Shown: positions 8,655 to 19,138, counted from the first letter of the stretch. The stretch: 64,000 bases of DNA from Vibrio sp. CK2-1 (GCF_021726515.1 NZ_JAKKCJ010000009.1:31047-95046); one strand, 5' to 3'. The notes: generated by a model not told the origin, from the sequence alone. Numbers and translations are program-made.

Positions 8655-8910
8655 GGAAATGATTCGCTGATGATGAAGTGGTTAGGATAAGGGTTTTTGT
8701 TACTTGTGACTAGGGTAAAGCGAGCGCCGGGTTGCGGGGACACTTCGCTTGGGAATCCGGGATTCGGGGACGTTTCACTCGGGAGCCGAAAAGATTAAAA
8801 ACGATCTCGCTCTGCTTTTCGCGTCTCGAAGCGTAGCGCACCCGGCTCTCGAGCGAAGCGTTCTAGGCTATCACAACTTTCTTTATTCTGATCCCCATCA
8901 CAATTTTTTT
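8655..8910. repeat. Composite repeat block upstream of groES
   Basis: Between the MATE start and groES, about 8690-8870 holds GCGAGCGCCGGGTTGCGGGG, CGGGATTCGGGGACGTTTCA, GGGAGCCGAAAAGATTAAAA and CGGCTCTCGAGCGAAGCGTT. There is no gene. The remainder up to 9023 is the groESL promoter and leader. Confidence 0.65.
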
Positions 8911-8920
8911 CGCCTAGCCC

Positions 8921-8950
8921 CTTGGGTTTTGCTGTTAGCCCCCCAACATA
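8921..8950 (+). promoter_or_regulatory. Heat-shock (sigma-32 type) promoter of groESL
   Basis: CCCCTTGGG at 8918-8926 and CCCCCCAACATA at 8939-8950 resemble the sigma-32 elements CTTGAA and CCCCATNT with a 13-14 base spacer. They lie about 75 bases before groES. The C-rich -10 is characteristic of this class; the -35 is only a partial match. Confidence 0.55.
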
Positions 8951-9023
8951 TTCAAGCAGACCGATACAAATAGATCGGTGTCTTTAATTTTTCTATGAAC
9001 ATCTAATCAGGAGAGATGCACAG

Positions 9024-11011
<1,988 letters not shown>

Positions 11012-11070
11012 TCAACCGATCACTAGCTATCTAAATCTCTCATAGATCAACATATATAGAGAAAGATATT

Positions 11071-11104
11071 AAGGCTCACAGCTTAGGTTGTGAGCCTTTT
11101 TTCT
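11071..11104 (+). terminator. Rho-independent terminator of groESL
   Basis: AAGGCTCACA pairs with TGTGAGCCTT around a short loop and is followed by a T-run. It lies 60 bases after the groEL stop. Confidence 0.9.
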
Positions 11105-11186
11105 TATCGTTTTTAAGCATATTTTTATTAAGCGTTGCTATTAACTATGGTTGAGGTTGATTACCTACCGAGGCCGAATCGCAAGC

Positions 11187-11223
11187 AAAAAAATCCCCTC
11201 ACACTTCATTAGTGCAAGGGGAT
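11187..11223 (-). terminator. Rho-independent terminator of the small coiled-coil gene
   Basis: On the minus strand, ATCCCCTTGCACT pairs with AGTGTGAGGGGAT and is followed by seven T residues. It lies just past the stop of the minus-strand gene at 11257. Confidence 0.88.
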
Positions 11224-11256
11224 AGCTTGTTATAATTGTTTAGCTTACATCGCGAC

Positions 11257-11634
11257 TTATTTTAGGTCTTCTGCGATTTTGTCTGCTTTTTCTTTCATTT
11301 CATCCATTTTGTTTTGGATGTCTTTTACTTGGTCATCAGTTAAGTCTTCAACTTTAGCTGTGAACTCTTCCATTTGTTTTTGTTGTCTTTCAGCGCTCGC
11401 TTTTGCTTGCTCATTTAATTTGATTTGAGCGTTAAGCTTCATTTGGTCTTTTTTCTCTGTTGCTGCATCAAGATCTTTAGTTAGAGAGTCGATGTTTGAA
11501 GCGGCTGTTGCTTCAACTTGTTGTAGTTGAGCGTTGATATCATCAATGTTTTGCTGTTGCTTATCTGTAAGCGTTGCAGCAGAAGCAAAAGTAGAAGCAA
11601 GAGCAAGAGATAGTACTAGAGTGCGTTTTAACAT
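11257..11634 (-). CDS. Small secreted coiled-coil protein, unknown function
   Basis: This protein has 125 residues. The signal peptide MLKRTLVLSLALASTFASA is clear. The mature part is almost entirely charged helix (Lys, Glu, Asp, Gln, Ala) with no cysteine or aromatic core, so a periplasmic coiled coil is likely. It has its own strong terminator, and about 200 bases of AT-rich DNA separate it from the divergent modF-like gene. I do not recognise a named family. The shape recalls small periplasmic chaperone-like or lipoprotein-like proteins, but there is no lipobox. Confidence 0.8.
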   Translation of the reverse strand: MLKRTLVLSLALASTFASAATLTDKQQQNIDDINAQLQQVEATAASNIDSLTKDLDAATEKKDQMKLNAQIKLNEQAKASAERQQKQMEEFTAKVEDLTDDQVKDIQNKMDEMKEKADKIAEDLK

Positions 11635-11832
11635 GATAAATACCTTTGTATTTGAGTAGATAATGAGGGGTAACTTACTCCGAAAATAAGGAGGTATGTA
11701 AAATTAATGTCATTTATTGCTTTGATTTAGCGATTAATAAAAGATAGTTCAATGATGTGTTTTTTGTGTTAATTTTTTGTTTGTGCGTGCTGTGTTGGTG
11801 TGTGTTTTTATAGGGATGAAATTATTTTGGCG

Positions 11833-13299
11833 ATGCAGATAAAAAACCTTATTGATAATTGTTATGGGTTGAAAATTGATGATTGGAAGATGGAAACCGG
11901 GCAACATTGGGGGATATTTTCAACCTATAGTCATGCCGGATCTTTGCTTGGTCGTTTGTTAGCCGGCGATCTCAAACTAGAGCATGCAGTGATTGAAGGC
12001 CGACCTAAAAAAGTGGGCTGGGTTTCTTTGTATCTTCAACAGCAGTTGCTCGAAAAAGAATTAGCCGATGATGACACGGATTTTATGGATCGTTTGGACT
12101 ACGGTTCGAGTGTCGAATCACTGGTGTCGGAAGTGTGCAGCGACTCTGAACAGCTAGAGAATTTGTTAGCGTTAACCGATCTAGTTCATCTACGTCAGCG
12201 AGGTTTTCGTCAGCTTTCTACTGGAGAAACTCGTCGGGTCATGTTGGCCCGAGCTTTGGCAATTGAGCCAGAATTACTAGTGCTCGATGAACCTTACGCA
12301 GGACTCGATATTGACCATCAGCAACAATTATCCCAATTACTGCAAACCCTTTCGACGTCGATTCAATTGTTAATCATTACTTCCCGTGAAGATGAACTAC
12401 CAGACTGCATTACCCATGTGGCGATGTTTAATGTAGAAGTAGATAAGGCTAGCAACATCATTCATCACCTAAGTGATTCTATGACTATCAGCGAATGGCA
12501 TGAGCACCCTGTCATGGCCCAACTCAATGCTCTCTCGCAGCAACGTAGTCAGCAAGTACTTGATCTCATTAAGCAGCAGCGTTATCAAGCCAAATATCCC
12601 GATCCTCTAGTGGAGCTTAAAAATGGCAAAGTCGAATACACCGATGGTTTGATCTTCAAAGAGGTGAATTGGCGAATTAATAATGGTGAACATTGGCAAG
12701 TGCGTGGCCCGAATGGCTGCGGAAAAAGTACCTTGCTCGGTTTGATTCTTGGTGACCATCCACAATGCTATAGCAATGATATAACCTTGTTTGGCAAGCC
12801 TCGCGGTAGTGGCGAAACAATTTGGCAGGTAAAAGAGCAAATCGGCATTGTGTCATCTGCCTTACATTTGCAGTATCGGGTCAATTGCAGCGCCATAGAA
12901 GTATTGCTTTCCGGTTTCTTTGATTCGATAGGGCTCTATCAAAAACCAAGTAAAAAGCAGATGGATTTAGCCAAAGATTGGCTGGCAATTTTACATATGA
13001 GTCAATTTGAGAAAACCAGCTTTAAACAACTCGATTATGGCCAACAGCGATTGCTATTAATTGGGCGCGCATTGATTAAGCAGCCAGTGTTATTAATTCT
13101 CGATGAACCTTATCAAGGCCTAGATTTCATTAATCGTAAGCTGGTGATGAATACTCTTAATATGATCGCCGAAGAGAATTTGAGTCAGATTTTGTATGTC
13201 TCTCATCATAGCGATGATGCACTGCCGGCGATCCGTAACTATGTGGACTTTGTTGGCAGCTCAGAGATGGGATACCAAGTAGAAATAAAAACGCTTTGA
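11833..13299 (+). CDS. modF: ModF-like double ABC ATPase
   Basis: This protein has 488 residues from ATG 11833, with two ATP-binding cassettes and no membrane part. The second cassette has a full Walker A (GPNGCGKST), a signature-like LDYGQQRL and Walker B LLILDEP. The first keeps LSTGETRR and LLVLDEPYAGLD, but its Walker A position (YSHAGSLLGRL) has lost the glycine-lysine loop, so it may not bind ATP normally. The segment SNDITLFGKPRGSGETIW strongly resembles E. coli ModF, encoded near molybdate transport genes. No mod genes are nearby. The start is uncertain: GTG 11800 and TTG 11827 are alternatives, and no clear ribosome binding site decides. Confidence 0.82.
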   Translation: MQIKNLIDNCYGLKIDDWKMETGQHWGIFSTYSHAGSLLGRLLAGDLKLEHAVIEGRPKKVGWVSLYLQQQLLEKELADDDTDFMDRLDYGSSVESLVSEVCSDSEQLENLLALTDLVHLRQRGFRQLSTGETRRVMLARALAIEPELLVLDEPYAGLDIDHQQQLSQLLQTLSTSIQLLIITSREDELPDCITHVAMFNVEVDKASNIIHHLSDSMTISEWHEHPVMAQLNALSQQRSQQVLDLIKQQRYQAKYPDPLVELKNGKVEYTDGLIFKEVNWRINNGEHWQVRGPNGCGKSTLLGLILGDHPQCYSNDITLFGKPRGSGETIWQVKEQIGIVSSALHLQYRVNCSAIEVLLSGFFDSIGLYQKPSKKQMDLAKDWLAILHMSQFEKTSFKQLDYGQQRLLLIGRALIKQPVLLILDEPYQGLDFINRKLVMNTLNMIAEENLSQILYVSHHSDDALPAIRNYVDFVGSSEMGYQVEIKTL

Positions 13300-13318
13300 T
13301 ATGCTCATAAAACGTTTA

Positions 13319-13361
13319 TACCCAGTAACCCCGGTATGTTGAATTAGAGGTTACGTGGGTA
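13319..13361. repeat. Palindromic intergenic element between converging genes
   Basis: TACCCAGTAACC and GGTTACGTGGGTA form a long hairpin with one bulge around a 17-base loop, exactly between the convergent modF-like and mgtC-like genes. There is no T-run. The arms resemble the element at 43593. Confidence 0.65.
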
Positions 13362-13399
13362 TGTTGGACGTATTAGGTATAGACAAACCTTGTCTCAAT

Positions 13400-13927
13400 T
13401 TAATCTTCGCTGCTTTGCTCTTCTTTCACTATCACCCGATTCATATTAATCGTCTTAGGGCGACGACGTTTTTGCATCGTTTGATGTACGCCGCGACGTA
13501 GGCTTTGAAAGCTCTTTTCTACCTTATCTACCCCTAGTAGAACGCCGAGGGCTAACGCGGTAAAAATAATGGATTGAGTTTCATGACCAAGGCCGATCAT
13601 TAATCCTAATGCCGCAAGAACCCAAATTACCGCCGCAGAAGTCACACCATGAATTTTGCCGTCCATCGTCATCATCACGCCTGCGCCTAAGAAACCAACG
13701 CCGGTAATAATTTGCCCGAGAACTCGTGCTTGGTCGAGGGTGTTAGGAGACAGAGAGACCGCCATCGCCATAAATAAATAAGTACCGGAAATGATTAATA
13801 TCGCGGTGCGAATACCGACCGGTTTGCCACGAAGCTGACGCTCCAAGCCAATTAAAGTGCCATTAACTGCACAGGCAGCGAGAGACCACCAATCAAAGGG
13901 TTCAATATTAAGCCATACCGGATTCAT
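13400..13927 (-). CDS. MgtC/SapB-family membrane protein
   Basis: This protein has 175 residues. Family landmarks are NGTLIGLERQLRGKPVGIRT, LGQIITGVGFLGAGVMM and GVTSAAVIWVLAALG. About five membrane segments precede a basic cytoplasmic tail. In pathogens MgtC lowers F-type ATP synthase activity and supports growth in low magnesium; many family members are simply uncharacterised. It faces the modF-like gene end to end. The promoter side (13928-14255) is an AT-rich gap with no gene. Confidence 0.85.
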   Translation of the reverse strand: MNPVWLNIEPFDWWSLAACAVNGTLIGLERQLRGKPVGIRTAILIISGTYLFMAMAVSLSPNTLDQARVLGQIITGVGFLGAGVMMTMDGKIHGVTSAAVIWVLAALGLMIGLGHETQSIIFTALALGVLLGVDKVEKSFQSLRRGVHQTMQKRRRPKTINMNRVIVKEEQSSED

Positions 13928-14255
13928 TGATGGAGATTTTTCCTTAAATAAGATGAATGAAATTAATGATAAAAGAGGCGTAGCAAGAAAGTGGAATATG
14001 ACGATTTTTGGCTTCGAGATCTAGTTGATTGTTGATGATATTTTTTTATCTCTAAGGTAAATGCTTTCTATCGTAGATTGCTCATTAGTCGCTTATAAGG
14101 ACTTTATTTATAATGCTAAAAACACATTAGTAATTAATTTAAGTATGCGTTTTGCGCATGATCTGTATGCGTTGTTATCACTGTTTTTATTAAGGTTTAT
14201 TACCTATACTGCCAGCATATTAAGTCGAATTGCTAACCCACACGTTGGAGATGTT
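13928..14255. other. AT-rich divergent promoter gap, no gene seen
   Basis: 328 bases separate the starts of the MgtC-family gene and the AcuI-like gene. A TATACT hexamer at 14205 is a possible -10 for the plus-strand gene, but no good -35 stands at the right distance. The plus-strand frame is open upstream to 14061 but carries no ribosome binding site. Confidence 0.5.
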
Positions 14256-15242
14256 ATGTTTAAAGCTTTAGTTCTTAACCAAGAAGACAAACGTACAATC
14301 GCAAACATTGAAACACTCGATGAAAGTCAATTGCCGGAAGGTGAAGTACTGGTTGCGGTTGATTACTCTTCAATTAACTACAAAGATGGCCTAGCCGTAA
14401 CAGGTAAAGGCAAAATTATTCGTAACTTTCCAATGGTGCCTGGCATTGATTTCGCCGGTACGGTTTTAGAGTCTCAAGATGATCGTTACTCTGAAGGCGA
14501 TAAAGTGGTTCTAACGGGTTGGGGCGTAGGTGAAAACCATTGGGGCGGCATGGCTGAAAAAGCACGCTTAAAAGCCGATTGGTTAGTGCTATTACCGCAA
14601 GGCTTTGATCCTAAGCAAGCTATGATGATCGGTACTGCTGGTTTCACTGCCATGCTATGTGTACAAGCTATTTTAGATTCGGGTGTAAAACCAGAAGATG
14701 GTGAGATCCTAGTGACTGGCGCAAGTGGTGGCGTGGGCTCAGTTTCTGTCACTTTATTAAGCCAACTTGGTTATAAAGTCGCGGCAGTAACTGGACGTGT
14801 AGAAACCAATGGCCCTTGGCTTGAAGCGCGTGGTGCATCTCGTATTATTGACCGTTCAGAATTTGAAGAACCAGCTCGTCCGCTTGAAAAACAAGTGTGG
14901 GTGGGAGCGATTGATACTGCAGGTAGTAAAGTTCTCGCTAAAGTGTTGGCTCAAATGGATTACGATTCTACCGTGGCTGCATGTGGCCTAGCAGCTGGTT
15001 TTGATCTACCAACAACGGTGATGCCTTTCATCTTACGTAATGTGCGTCTACAAGGTATCGATTCGGTCAATTGCCCAGCAGAAAAACGTATTGCCGCGTG
15101 GAATAAATTGGTTGAGATCCTTCCAGCAAGTTACTTTGAACAAGCCTGTTCAGAAATTACTTTAGAAGAAGTACCACAATACGCAGAAGACATTACTAAT
15201 GGTCAAGTGACTGGTCGTGTCGTGGTTAACGTCCGAGGCTAG
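14256..15242 (+). CDS. acuI: AcuI/YhdH-family quinone or acrylyl-CoA reductase
   Basis: This protein has 328 residues from ATG 14256, chosen because GGAG stands 5 bases upstream and the family begins MFKALVL. It is a zinc-free medium-chain dehydrogenase with MVPGIDFAGTV, the nucleotide-binding VTGASGGVGSVSVTLL and GWGVGENHWGG. The E. coli homologue YhdH is an NADPH-dependent acrylyl-CoA reductase, protective against acrylate. In marine bacteria AcuI helps in dimethylsulfoniopropionate breakdown. No other such genes are here, so the substrate is inferred from family only. Confidence 0.88.
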   Translation: MFKALVLNQEDKRTIANIETLDESQLPEGEVLVAVDYSSINYKDGLAVTGKGKIIRNFPMVPGIDFAGTVLESQDDRYSEGDKVVLTGWGVGENHWGGMAEKARLKADWLVLLPQGFDPKQAMMIGTAGFTAMLCVQAILDSGVKPEDGEILVTGASGGVGSVSVTLLSQLGYKVAAVTGRVETNGPWLEARGASRIIDRSEFEEPARPLEKQVWVGAIDTAGSKVLAKVLAQMDYDSTVAACGLAAGFDLPTTVMPFILRNVRLQGIDSVNCPAEKRIAAWNKLVEILPASYFEQACSEITLEEVPQYAEDITNGQVTGRVVVNVRG

Positions 15243-15373
15243 AGCGCTACGCTTGTTCGTTTCTCGTTACTCGATTTTGGTTTTTTGAGCAATGAGAAAA
15301 GTAAAATAGTAATGTATTTAATTGATTATAAAGCCTTGCAGTGCTTTGACATGAGTCGCTGCTTGGCTTTTTT

Positions 15374-15658
15374 TTATAGGTGAAGCATAGGGTTCATTTG
15401 TTGATGTAAAATGCGAAGAATGAAAATATCCTGTTCTCTTATTCGATAGAAAATGGCGTGTTTTTTATAATCATGCCTTCTTATTCCTTGTTTAAGTTCA
15501 CTGTAATCGCGGCCAAGTAAAGGCGCTTCAGATAGAATAAGTAAGCAGTGTTCCATATCATCGGTGTAGTCATCCGCCTGATCTTCACCAAAATTTAACC
15601 AAGTGTATTCATAAATTGTCCCGAAATCTTCTTCGGCTTTTTTTGATAATTTATACAC
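15374..15658 (-). CDS. parE: ParE-family toxin
   Basis: This protein has 94 residues of the RelE/ParE fold. It starts MYKLSKKAEEDFGTIYEYT, and its C-terminal half has HAIFYRIREQDIFILRILHQ, the typical ParE ending. ParE toxins poison DNA gyrase. The gene overlaps its antitoxin by 8 bases and comes second, the usual order. Activity is untested. Confidence 0.88.
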   Translation of the reverse strand: MYKLSKKAEEDFGTIYEYTWLNFGEDQADDYTDDMEHCLLILSEAPLLGRDYSELKQGIRRHDYKKHAIFYRIREQDIFILRILHQQMNPMLHL

Positions 15659-15893
15659 TCAACTTAGCCTTGCGCTGCGCAGCGATCTGCTTTAAAGATA
15701 AGTTGCTTTCACCACTTTGTTCACCTTCCTCAATTGCATTGCGTAGCATATTTTGTTGGTTTTCTTGCTGCTCCAATAAACGTAAGGCACTTCTCATTAC
15801 TTCACTGGTTGAGCCGTAACGACCACTTTGTACCATGCGCTCAATAAAGCTATTGAGTGATTCACCGATTGTGACACTTGTTGTTCGTCCCAT
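15651..15893 (-). CDS. parD: ParD-family antitoxin
   Basis: This protein has 80 residues. The N-terminal ribbon-helix-helix is TTSVTIGESLNSFIERMVQS with GRYGSTSEVMRSALRLLE, the DNA-binding and dimer part. The charged C-terminal tail would wrap the toxin. It is the first gene of the pair and should autorepress the operon; an inverted repeat that could be its operator is at 15904. Confidence 0.88.
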   Translation of the reverse strand: MGRTTSVTIGESLNSFIERMVQSGRYGSTSEVMRSALRLLEQQENQQNMLRNAIEEGEQSGESNLSLKQIAAQRKAKLSV

Positions 15894-15903
15894 GGGATTT
15901 ACC

Positions 15904-15924
15904 TTGTGTTAACTATTCACACAA
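15904..15924. promoter_or_regulatory. Candidate ParD operator
   Basis: TTGTGT and ACACAA are perfect inverted arms with a 9-base spacer, centred about 20 bases upstream of the parD start. The position fits autoregulation; it is inferred from symmetry only. Confidence 0.45.
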
Positions 15925-15984
15925 AGTTTATCATAGATTAAAAATTATGCTATTTGGACGAGGTTTTGCTGTGGGTAGTATGTG

Positions 15985-16140
15985 AAAGCAATAGCGATCT
16001 CGACTCGCTCTTTCTAGGAACTAGGATCTAGGGACTTTTATTTCTTTTCGAGTCACGAGCAGCAAAGCGCCCGAGCCACGAGACTCGATCATCTTTTCCC
16101 CGAAACTAGAAACTAGAAACTAGGGACCAGGAACTCTTTA
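15985..16140. repeat. Composite intergenic repeat block next to the LysR gene stop
   Basis: The block holds AGCGATCTCGACTCGCTC, CTAGGAACTAGGATCTAGGG, GAGTCACGAGCAGCAAAGCG and AAACTAGAAACTAGGGACCA. It ends at the stop codon of the minus-strand LysR gene. Confidence 0.7.
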
Positions 16141-17079
16141 CTCTATCCCCATCACTTTAATCCTTTCTGCAATTAACTTACCACACTCTTGCTTTAATAC
16201 TCCTCTGAGCCACTGTTGTGAGGCGGCATGATCACAGCGAGAATGCCAAATTAACGAGTAATCGAATGGGGTTAAGTTAAAAGGTAGTTGCTTAATCACT
16301 AGGTTGTAGCGCTTTGCCACTAGGTAGGCGAGATCGGCGGGCACAGTGACAATCAAAGGTAGAGTATCCATTACCGCTAATGCCGCTTCTAAATGATAAG
16401 AGCGTAGAACCAAATTAGGGCTAGGGTAGTCAGAAAGCGCTTCATCAATTAGAGCTTTAACCCCATCACTAATCGCAATCATCGCATGTCGACTATTGAG
16501 ATAATCATCCAATGTCAGTTCAACATTGGCTAGTGGATGGTGACTCGACAATAAGCAAAAGACGCTGACTTTGCCGAGAATATCACTGTGCAGCGGCGCT
16601 ACCGAATAAGTCGGGCGGCAGATTGCGATATCGGCACCTTGGGTTGTCAGCTGGTGGACGAGGTTATTATGTTGCAGCGGAACGAGCTTAAGTTGCAGGT
16701 TCGGTGCTTCTTGATAAATACGCGGCAAAGCAAACGGTAGAATGGTTTGCATCGCATAATCAGTAGTAGCGATGGTGAATTTTTGGCGACACTCTTGAGG
16801 CTCAAATTCTTGAGGAGATAAAATATCGCGGATATTCTCAAGTGGTTGAGTAAGCGATTGATTAAAATCCAAGGCTTTCTGAGTGGGAATGAGATGTTGC
16901 CCTTGGCGAGTAAACAAAGGATCGTCGAGTAACACTCGCAAGCGACCTAAAACCCGGCTCATCGCAGATTGGCTCAAGTTTAAACGCTGGGCTGCTTTAC
17001 TCACCGAGCCTTCTTCAATTAATACTCGTAAGGCAATAAGCAAGTTAAGATCGCGGCGGTAAATATCTTCCAATTCCAT
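16138..17079 (-). CDS. LysR-family transcriptional regulator
   Basis: This protein has 313 residues. The N-terminal winged helix-turn-helix includes LIEEGSVSKAAQRLNLSQSA and MSRVLGRLRVLLDDPLF. A periplasmic-binding-protein-like effector domain follows from about residue 95 (KFTIATTDYAMQTILPFALP). It belongs to the broad LeuO/NodD-like branch; the effector and targets are unknown. Its start is 13 bases from the stop of the co-directional epmB, so it may be read through from epmB. Confidence 0.87.
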   Translation of the reverse strand: MELEDIYRRDLNLLIALRVLIEEGSVSKAAQRLNLSQSAMSRVLGRLRVLLDDPLFTRQGQHLIPTQKALDFNQSLTQPLENIRDILSPQEFEPQECRQKFTIATTDYAMQTILPFALPRIYQEAPNLQLKLVPLQHNNLVHQLTTQGADIAICRPTYSVAPLHSDILGKVSVFCLLSSHHPLANVELTLDDYLNSRHAMIAISDGVKALIDEALSDYPSPNLVLRSYHLEAALAVMDTLPLIVTVPADLAYLVAKRYNLVIKQLPFNLTPFDYSLIWHSRCDHAASQQWLRGVLKQECGKLIAERIKVMGIE

Positions 17080-17091
17080 AATGCTGCCTTA

Positions 17092-18168
17092 TTAAGATAA
17101 ATGAAGATCGATGGGGGTTTTACTCGCTTCACCACCCACTTCTCGTGCCAGTTTAGGAACTAGGTAGCCTGATACTTGTTTGAGCAATTTCGACATAATT
17201 TGTCTCGCCTTCTCATCTGACACATAAAAGTGAGCCGCGCCTTGTACTTTATCCAGCAAGTGTAAGTAATAAGGTAGAACACCGGCATTAAATAAAGCGT
17301 GGCTTAATGCTGCTTGAGCCTCGACTGAATCATTAATGCCTTTTAATAATACGCTCTGATTAAGTAAGTGCACACCAACTTGGCGTAACTTGTTTAAGCT
17401 AGCATTTAGTTCATCATCTATTTCATTGGCGTGATTAATATGCGTCACCATCACGACATTTAAGCGAGTGTGTTGGAGGGTTTGGCATAAGTCATCAGTA
17501 ATGCGTGATGGGATCACTACTGGTAAACGACTATGAATTCGCAGCGTTTTGATGTGTTCGATTTGAGCGATATTTTCGATAAGCCACTGCAATTCACTGT
17601 CTTTAGCCATTAATGGATCGCCGCCAGACAGAATCACTTCATCGAGTTCAGGATGCGCAGCAATGTAGTCTAGGCTTTGCTGCCAAGTGGTTTTATTGCC
17701 TTTGTTGTCCTGATAGGGAAAGTGGCGACGGAAACAGTAGCGACAGTTAATCGCGCAACCCCCTTTGACGATCATCAGTACTCGGCTGCGGTACTTATGT
17801 AATAAGCCGGGCAGCACGTTGTCTTGCTCATCTAGCGGATCGGTTGAGTATCCGTCATGCACTTCAAATTCTTCATTTAAAGGCAACACTTGGCGTAATA
17901 AAGGATCGTGCGGATTGCCTTTTTCCATTCTATCGACAAAACTTCTAGGGACGCGTTGGGCAAATAGCTGGCGCGCTTTCAATCCCGATAACCACGGCGT
18001 AGGATCGATTTCCAATAACTCAAGCAATTGCATGGGATCGGAAATCGCCTGTGCTAATTCGGTTAACCAAGAATTTTGTCGAGTTGGATCATTTTGTCGG
18101 GCATTTGGCGAGGTTTTACGCCACTTTTGCTCAACAGAAATGACTTTTCGGGTTATCATATCGGGCAT
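17092..18168 (-). CDS. epmB: EF-P beta-lysylation protein, lysine 2,3-aminomutase EpmB
   Basis: This protein has 358 residues. The radical-SAM cluster cysteines are in GGCAINCRYCFRRHFPYQ (Cys138, 142, 145). The motifs HPELDEVILSGGDPLMAKD and RIHSRLPVVIPSRIT are typical of the lysine 2,3-aminomutase family, which uses pyridoxal phosphate. It converts alpha-lysine to beta-lysine, which EpmA then attaches to EF-P. It is divergent from efp with only 32 bases between start codons, and epmA lies 5 kb away at 22775. Confidence 0.95.
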   Translation of the reverse strand: MPDMITRKVISVEQKWRKTSPNARQNDPTRQNSWLTELAQAISDPMQLLELLEIDPTPWLSGLKARQLFAQRVPRSFVDRMEKGNPHDPLLRQVLPLNEEFEVHDGYSTDPLDEQDNVLPGLLHKYRSRVLMIVKGGCAINCRYCFRRHFPYQDNKGNKTTWQQSLDYIAAHPELDEVILSGGDPLMAKDSELQWLIENIAQIEHIKTLRIHSRLPVVIPSRITDDLCQTLQHTRLNVVMVTHINHANEIDDELNASLNKLRQVGVHLLNQSVLLKGINDSVEAQAALSHALFNAGVLPYYLHLLDKVQGAAHFYVSDEKARQIMSKLLKQVSGYLVPKLAREVGGEASKTPIDLHLS

Positions 18169-18200
18169 TAAATTGAACTCGAAGAATAATAGAGGAAATC

Positions 18201-18767
18201 ATGGCGACAGTTAGCACCAATGAATTCAAAGGCGGTTTAAAATTCATGTTGGATAATGAGCCTTGCTCAATCATCGAAAATGAATACGTTAAGCCTGGTA
18301 AAGGGCAAGCGTTTAACCGCGTTAAGCTTCGCAAACTTTTGTCTGGAAAAACGTTAGAGAAAACGTTCAAGTCAGGTGAAAGCTTTGAACTGGCTGACGT
18401 AGTTGATGTAGAACTAGGTTACCTATATAGCGATGGTGAATTCTACCATTTCATGAACAACGAAACCTTTGAGCAAATTGCAGCAGACGTGAAAGCAGTC
18501 GGCGATATGGCTAAGTGGTTAGTTGAAAATGACGTTTGTACTCTAACGTTGTGGAATGATAACCCTATCTCTGTGACTCCGCCAAACTTTGTTGAGCTTG
18601 AAGTAACAGAAACCGATCCTGGCCTTAAAGGTGACACTCAAGGTACGGGCGGTAAGCCTGCAACATTGAGCACTGGCGCAGTAGTTCGCGTTCCACTATT
18701 CATCGCGATTGGTGAAGTAGTGAAAGTGGATACGCGTACTGGCGAATATGTTGGTCGTGTTAAGTAA
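18201..18767 (+). CDS. efp: Translation elongation factor P
   Basis: This protein of 188 residues is the standard length. EF-P relieves ribosomes stalled on polyproline. The modification site is Lys34 in [10 protein letters not shown], which EpmA/EpmB decorate with beta-lysine. Three beta-barrel domains are expected; [18 protein letters not shown] and [18 protein letters not shown] mark the C-terminal ones. AGAGGAAA precedes the ATG. Confidence 0.98.
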   Translation: MATVSTNEFKGGLKFMLDNEPCSIIENEYVKPGKGQAFNRVKLRKLLSGKTLEKTFKSGESFELADVVDVELGYLYSDGEFYHFMNNETFEQIAADVKAVGDMAKWLVENDVCTLTLWNDNPISVTPPNFVELEVTETDPGLKGDTQGTGGKPATLSTGAVVRVPLFIAIGEVVKVDTRTGEYVGRVK

Positions 18768-18771
18768 GATT

Positions 18772-18815
18772 TACGTTTCTCGTAGCTAGGGCGCTTCGCT
18801 GCTCGTAGCTCGAAG
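18772..18815. repeat. Short repeat between efp stop and its terminator
   Basis: TTCTCGTAGCTAGGGCGCTT and CGCTGCTCGTAGCTCGAAGA match the GAGC/CGAG repeat family. The efp terminator follows it, so the repeat sits inside the transcript's 3' end. Confidence 0.55.
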
Positions 18816-18821
18816 AATGGC

Positions 18822-18856
18822 AAACGGGCCGCTGAATTTTCAGCGGCCCGTTTTTT
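18822..18856 (+). terminator. Rho-independent terminator of efp
   Basis: AAACGGGCCGCTGAA pairs with TTCAGCGGCCCGTTT, and a T-run follows. This is a very strong stem. Confidence 0.92.
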
Positions 18857-18909
18857 GTTAAGGGAATAAAGTTATTAGTCACTATTAACGAGAAATGAAA
18901 TAAAACTAT

Positions 18910-18953
18910 GTCATCCTGAACATGAGCCTAAGCGAAGAAGATTCAGGATCTCC
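18910..18953. repeat. REP-like hairpin, loop type 2 (inverted)
   Basis: Arms ATCCTGAA and TTCAGGAT surround the loop containing CATGAGCCTAAGCGAAG, the reverse complement of the element at 7167. Confidence 0.83.
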
Positions 18954-19000
18954 AACAACATGTGACTTATTAAAAACCTTAATTCTTCAGCGTACCTTTG

Positions 19001-19042
19001 GGAGATCCTGAACTGCGCTCCTTCGTCGCTTTTCAGGATGAC
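19001..19042. repeat. REP-like hairpin, loop type 1 (inverted)
   Basis: GGAG is followed by the arms ATCCTGAA and TTCAGGAT around CTGCGCTCCTTCGTCGCTT. This is the reverse complement of the 7077 element with one change. After it, 19043-19100 holds ACGAGAAGCAAAGCGCCCGA words. The 392-base efp-frdD gap has no gene. Confidence 0.83.
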
Positions 19043-19110
19043 GACTTTTTTTTCGAGTTACGAGAAGCAAAGCGCCCGAGCAACGAGTATCGAGTTCTTA
19101 TTTCTAAAAC

Positions 19111-19138
19111 AAAAAAAGCCAGCAAAATGCCGGCTTTT
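19111..19138 (-). terminator. Rho-independent terminator of frdABCD
   Basis: On the minus strand, AAGCCGGCA pairs with TGCTGGCTT around a 3-base loop and is followed by seven T residues. It lies 22 bases after the frdD stop. Confidence 0.9.
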
